Made by a program: the position numbers and the translations under genes. From NCBI RefSeq assembly GCF_022605165.1, contig NC_063068.1, forward strand, positions 310,001-374,000: DNA of 64,000 nucleotides, read 5' to 3'. The notes below the pieces were generated by a model, which saw only the letters and a program-made list of their open reading frames with translations, was not told the origin of the DNA and made no database searches. Shown here piece after piece: positions 63,111 through 64,000 of the stretch (its first letter is position 1; each line of letters opens with the position of its first letter). The stretch comes from Purpureocillium takamizusanense (taxonomy: Eukaryota > Ascomycota > Sordariomycetes > Hypocreales > Ophiocordycipitaceae).

Positions 63111-64000
63111 ATGAGTGAGAGTATTCAGGGCCTGGCGGCCGAAATCACGGCCCTGTCGGATAGCTTCACGAAGTCGCTGGCTGAACAGAAAATCACCGAG
63201 CCGAGTTTCAAGGCTGACAGTCCAGTAAGCTATGAGAACTTGAGCGGCGAGATGTTTCTGCAGCGTCAGACGCTGCTCGACAAGATAACAGATCTATGGT
63301 ACTTGGTCCAGGGGCCAAGTGAGAGCATCTTCAATCACGTACATACAGTAAGTTTTGAGACCTTAATGCCTGCCGTGCGATTAAACCCGTTTACAAACTG
63401 GGAATCTAGTGTGTTCCCGACATCATGGCGCTGAATCTCATGAATCACTTCGATTTCTGGTCTGCTGTTCCCTTGGACGGTTCCTCATCCGTCAAGGAGA
63501 TCGCAGATCACGCACAGCTGCCCGAGGAGGTGGTGGACCGCGTCCTCAGACATGCCACCACCTTGCGCTTTTTTGCACCAGACGGCGACTTCAAAGTGAC
63601 GAAGCGAGTCTCTCACTCCTCTCGTTCCGCAGCTCTCGCCAAGTCTTCCGGACTTCGTGCGCTTGTCTCTACCATCATTGACGACGCAGGAGCGCCCATG
63701 CTGGCCACGAACCGCGCGCTGGAGCTTTACTCGCGTGGCAAGCCAGCTCTGACCAAGGAAATCGGCGAAACTGCCTTTGCTCTCTACCAGCGAGGTGGTT
63801 GCATTGGCAACTATAAAACGTCATGGGACTTCATTGAGAATGATGGTGAGGGCAAAGAGAAGGGTTGGCGCCAAAGAAACTTCGTCGAGTTTATGCGCTA
63901 CATCAAAGACATTTTCCACCTGGAGTCCACACTGGCCGAGTCTTTTGACTGGAAGGCTCTCGGAAACGCGACCATTGTTGATCTCGGTGGCTCCGGAGGC
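63111..64000 (+). CDS. O-methyltransferase (partial, cut by window end)
   Basis: Exons 63111-63347 and 63410 onward; 276 residues are present and the frame is open at the window edge. The N-terminal dimerisation part shows FNHVHT joined to CVPDIMALNLMNHFDFW, a winged-helix-like segment SSVKEIADHAQLPEEVVDRV and DGDFKVTKRVSHSSRSAAL. The SAM-binding motif I begins at the very end (ATIVDLGGSGG). This is the layout of class I plant-type O-methyltransferases in fungi. Such enzymes methylate hydroxyls of aromatic or glycosidic products. Paired head-to-head with a GT1, it may methylate the sugar 4-hydroxyl, as described for the Beauveria module; this is inference. The rest of the gene lies outside the window. 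Confidence 0.85.

Overview
The window looks like nuclear DNA of a filamentous ascomycete, most likely a sordariomycete of the order Hypocreales. Genes are split by short introns (about 50-90 nt) with GTATGT/GTAAGT-type donors, CTAAC-like branch points and YAG acceptors. The gene set is fungal (SYP1, TAM41, LTN1, a CSK1-like kinase, Zn2Cys6 regulator, KatG, siderophore transporter). No rRNA, CRISPR array or convincing tRNA was seen. I reconstructed the exon-intron models by eye from splice signals and frame continuity; each complete model closes in frame.

Layout. 1-5.2 kb is gene-poor, with one small Ser-rich zinc-finger-like gene, a minisatellite, an AT-rich stretch and a strong palindrome. 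5.2-21.7 kb is mainly housekeeping: a CYTH-like protein, a small hypothetical, TAM41 (mitochondrial CDP-diacylglycerol synthase), SYP1 (endocytic F-BAR/muniscin), a CSK1-like kinase and LTN1 (listerin ubiquitin ligase). 22.4-25.1 kb holds a GNAT acetyltransferase and an orphan multi-pass membrane protein.

26.9-42.7 kb forms a coherent carbohydrate-use locus: secreted GH2 enzyme, Zn2Cys6 regulator, secreted parallel beta-helix protein, DUF2264 protein, GH88 unsaturated glucuronyl hydrolase and MFS sugar porter. A plausible logic is extracellular cleavage, uptake, then intracellular removal of unsaturated uronate. DUF2264 and GH88 share one divergent promoter.

43.4-46.4 kb encodes a 983-residue protein with a proline-rich half and five copies of a four-cysteine module that I do not recognise. 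48.4-50.7 kb is a KatG catalase-peroxidase ending in Ser-Arg-Leu.

51.2-64 kb is the most striking part. A siderophore MFS transporter and a full ABC-B transporter diverge from a 2.6 kb intergenic region holding three perfect ATCWGATAA sites, the consensus of the fungal iron-repressing GATA factors. Beyond the ABC gene lie a GT1 glycosyltransferase and a divergent O-methyltransferase (cut by the window end), arranged like the glycosyltransferase-methyltransferase pair that 4-O-methylglucosylates phenolics in Beauveria. Together they suggest an iron-responsive locus for transporting and decorating small molecules.
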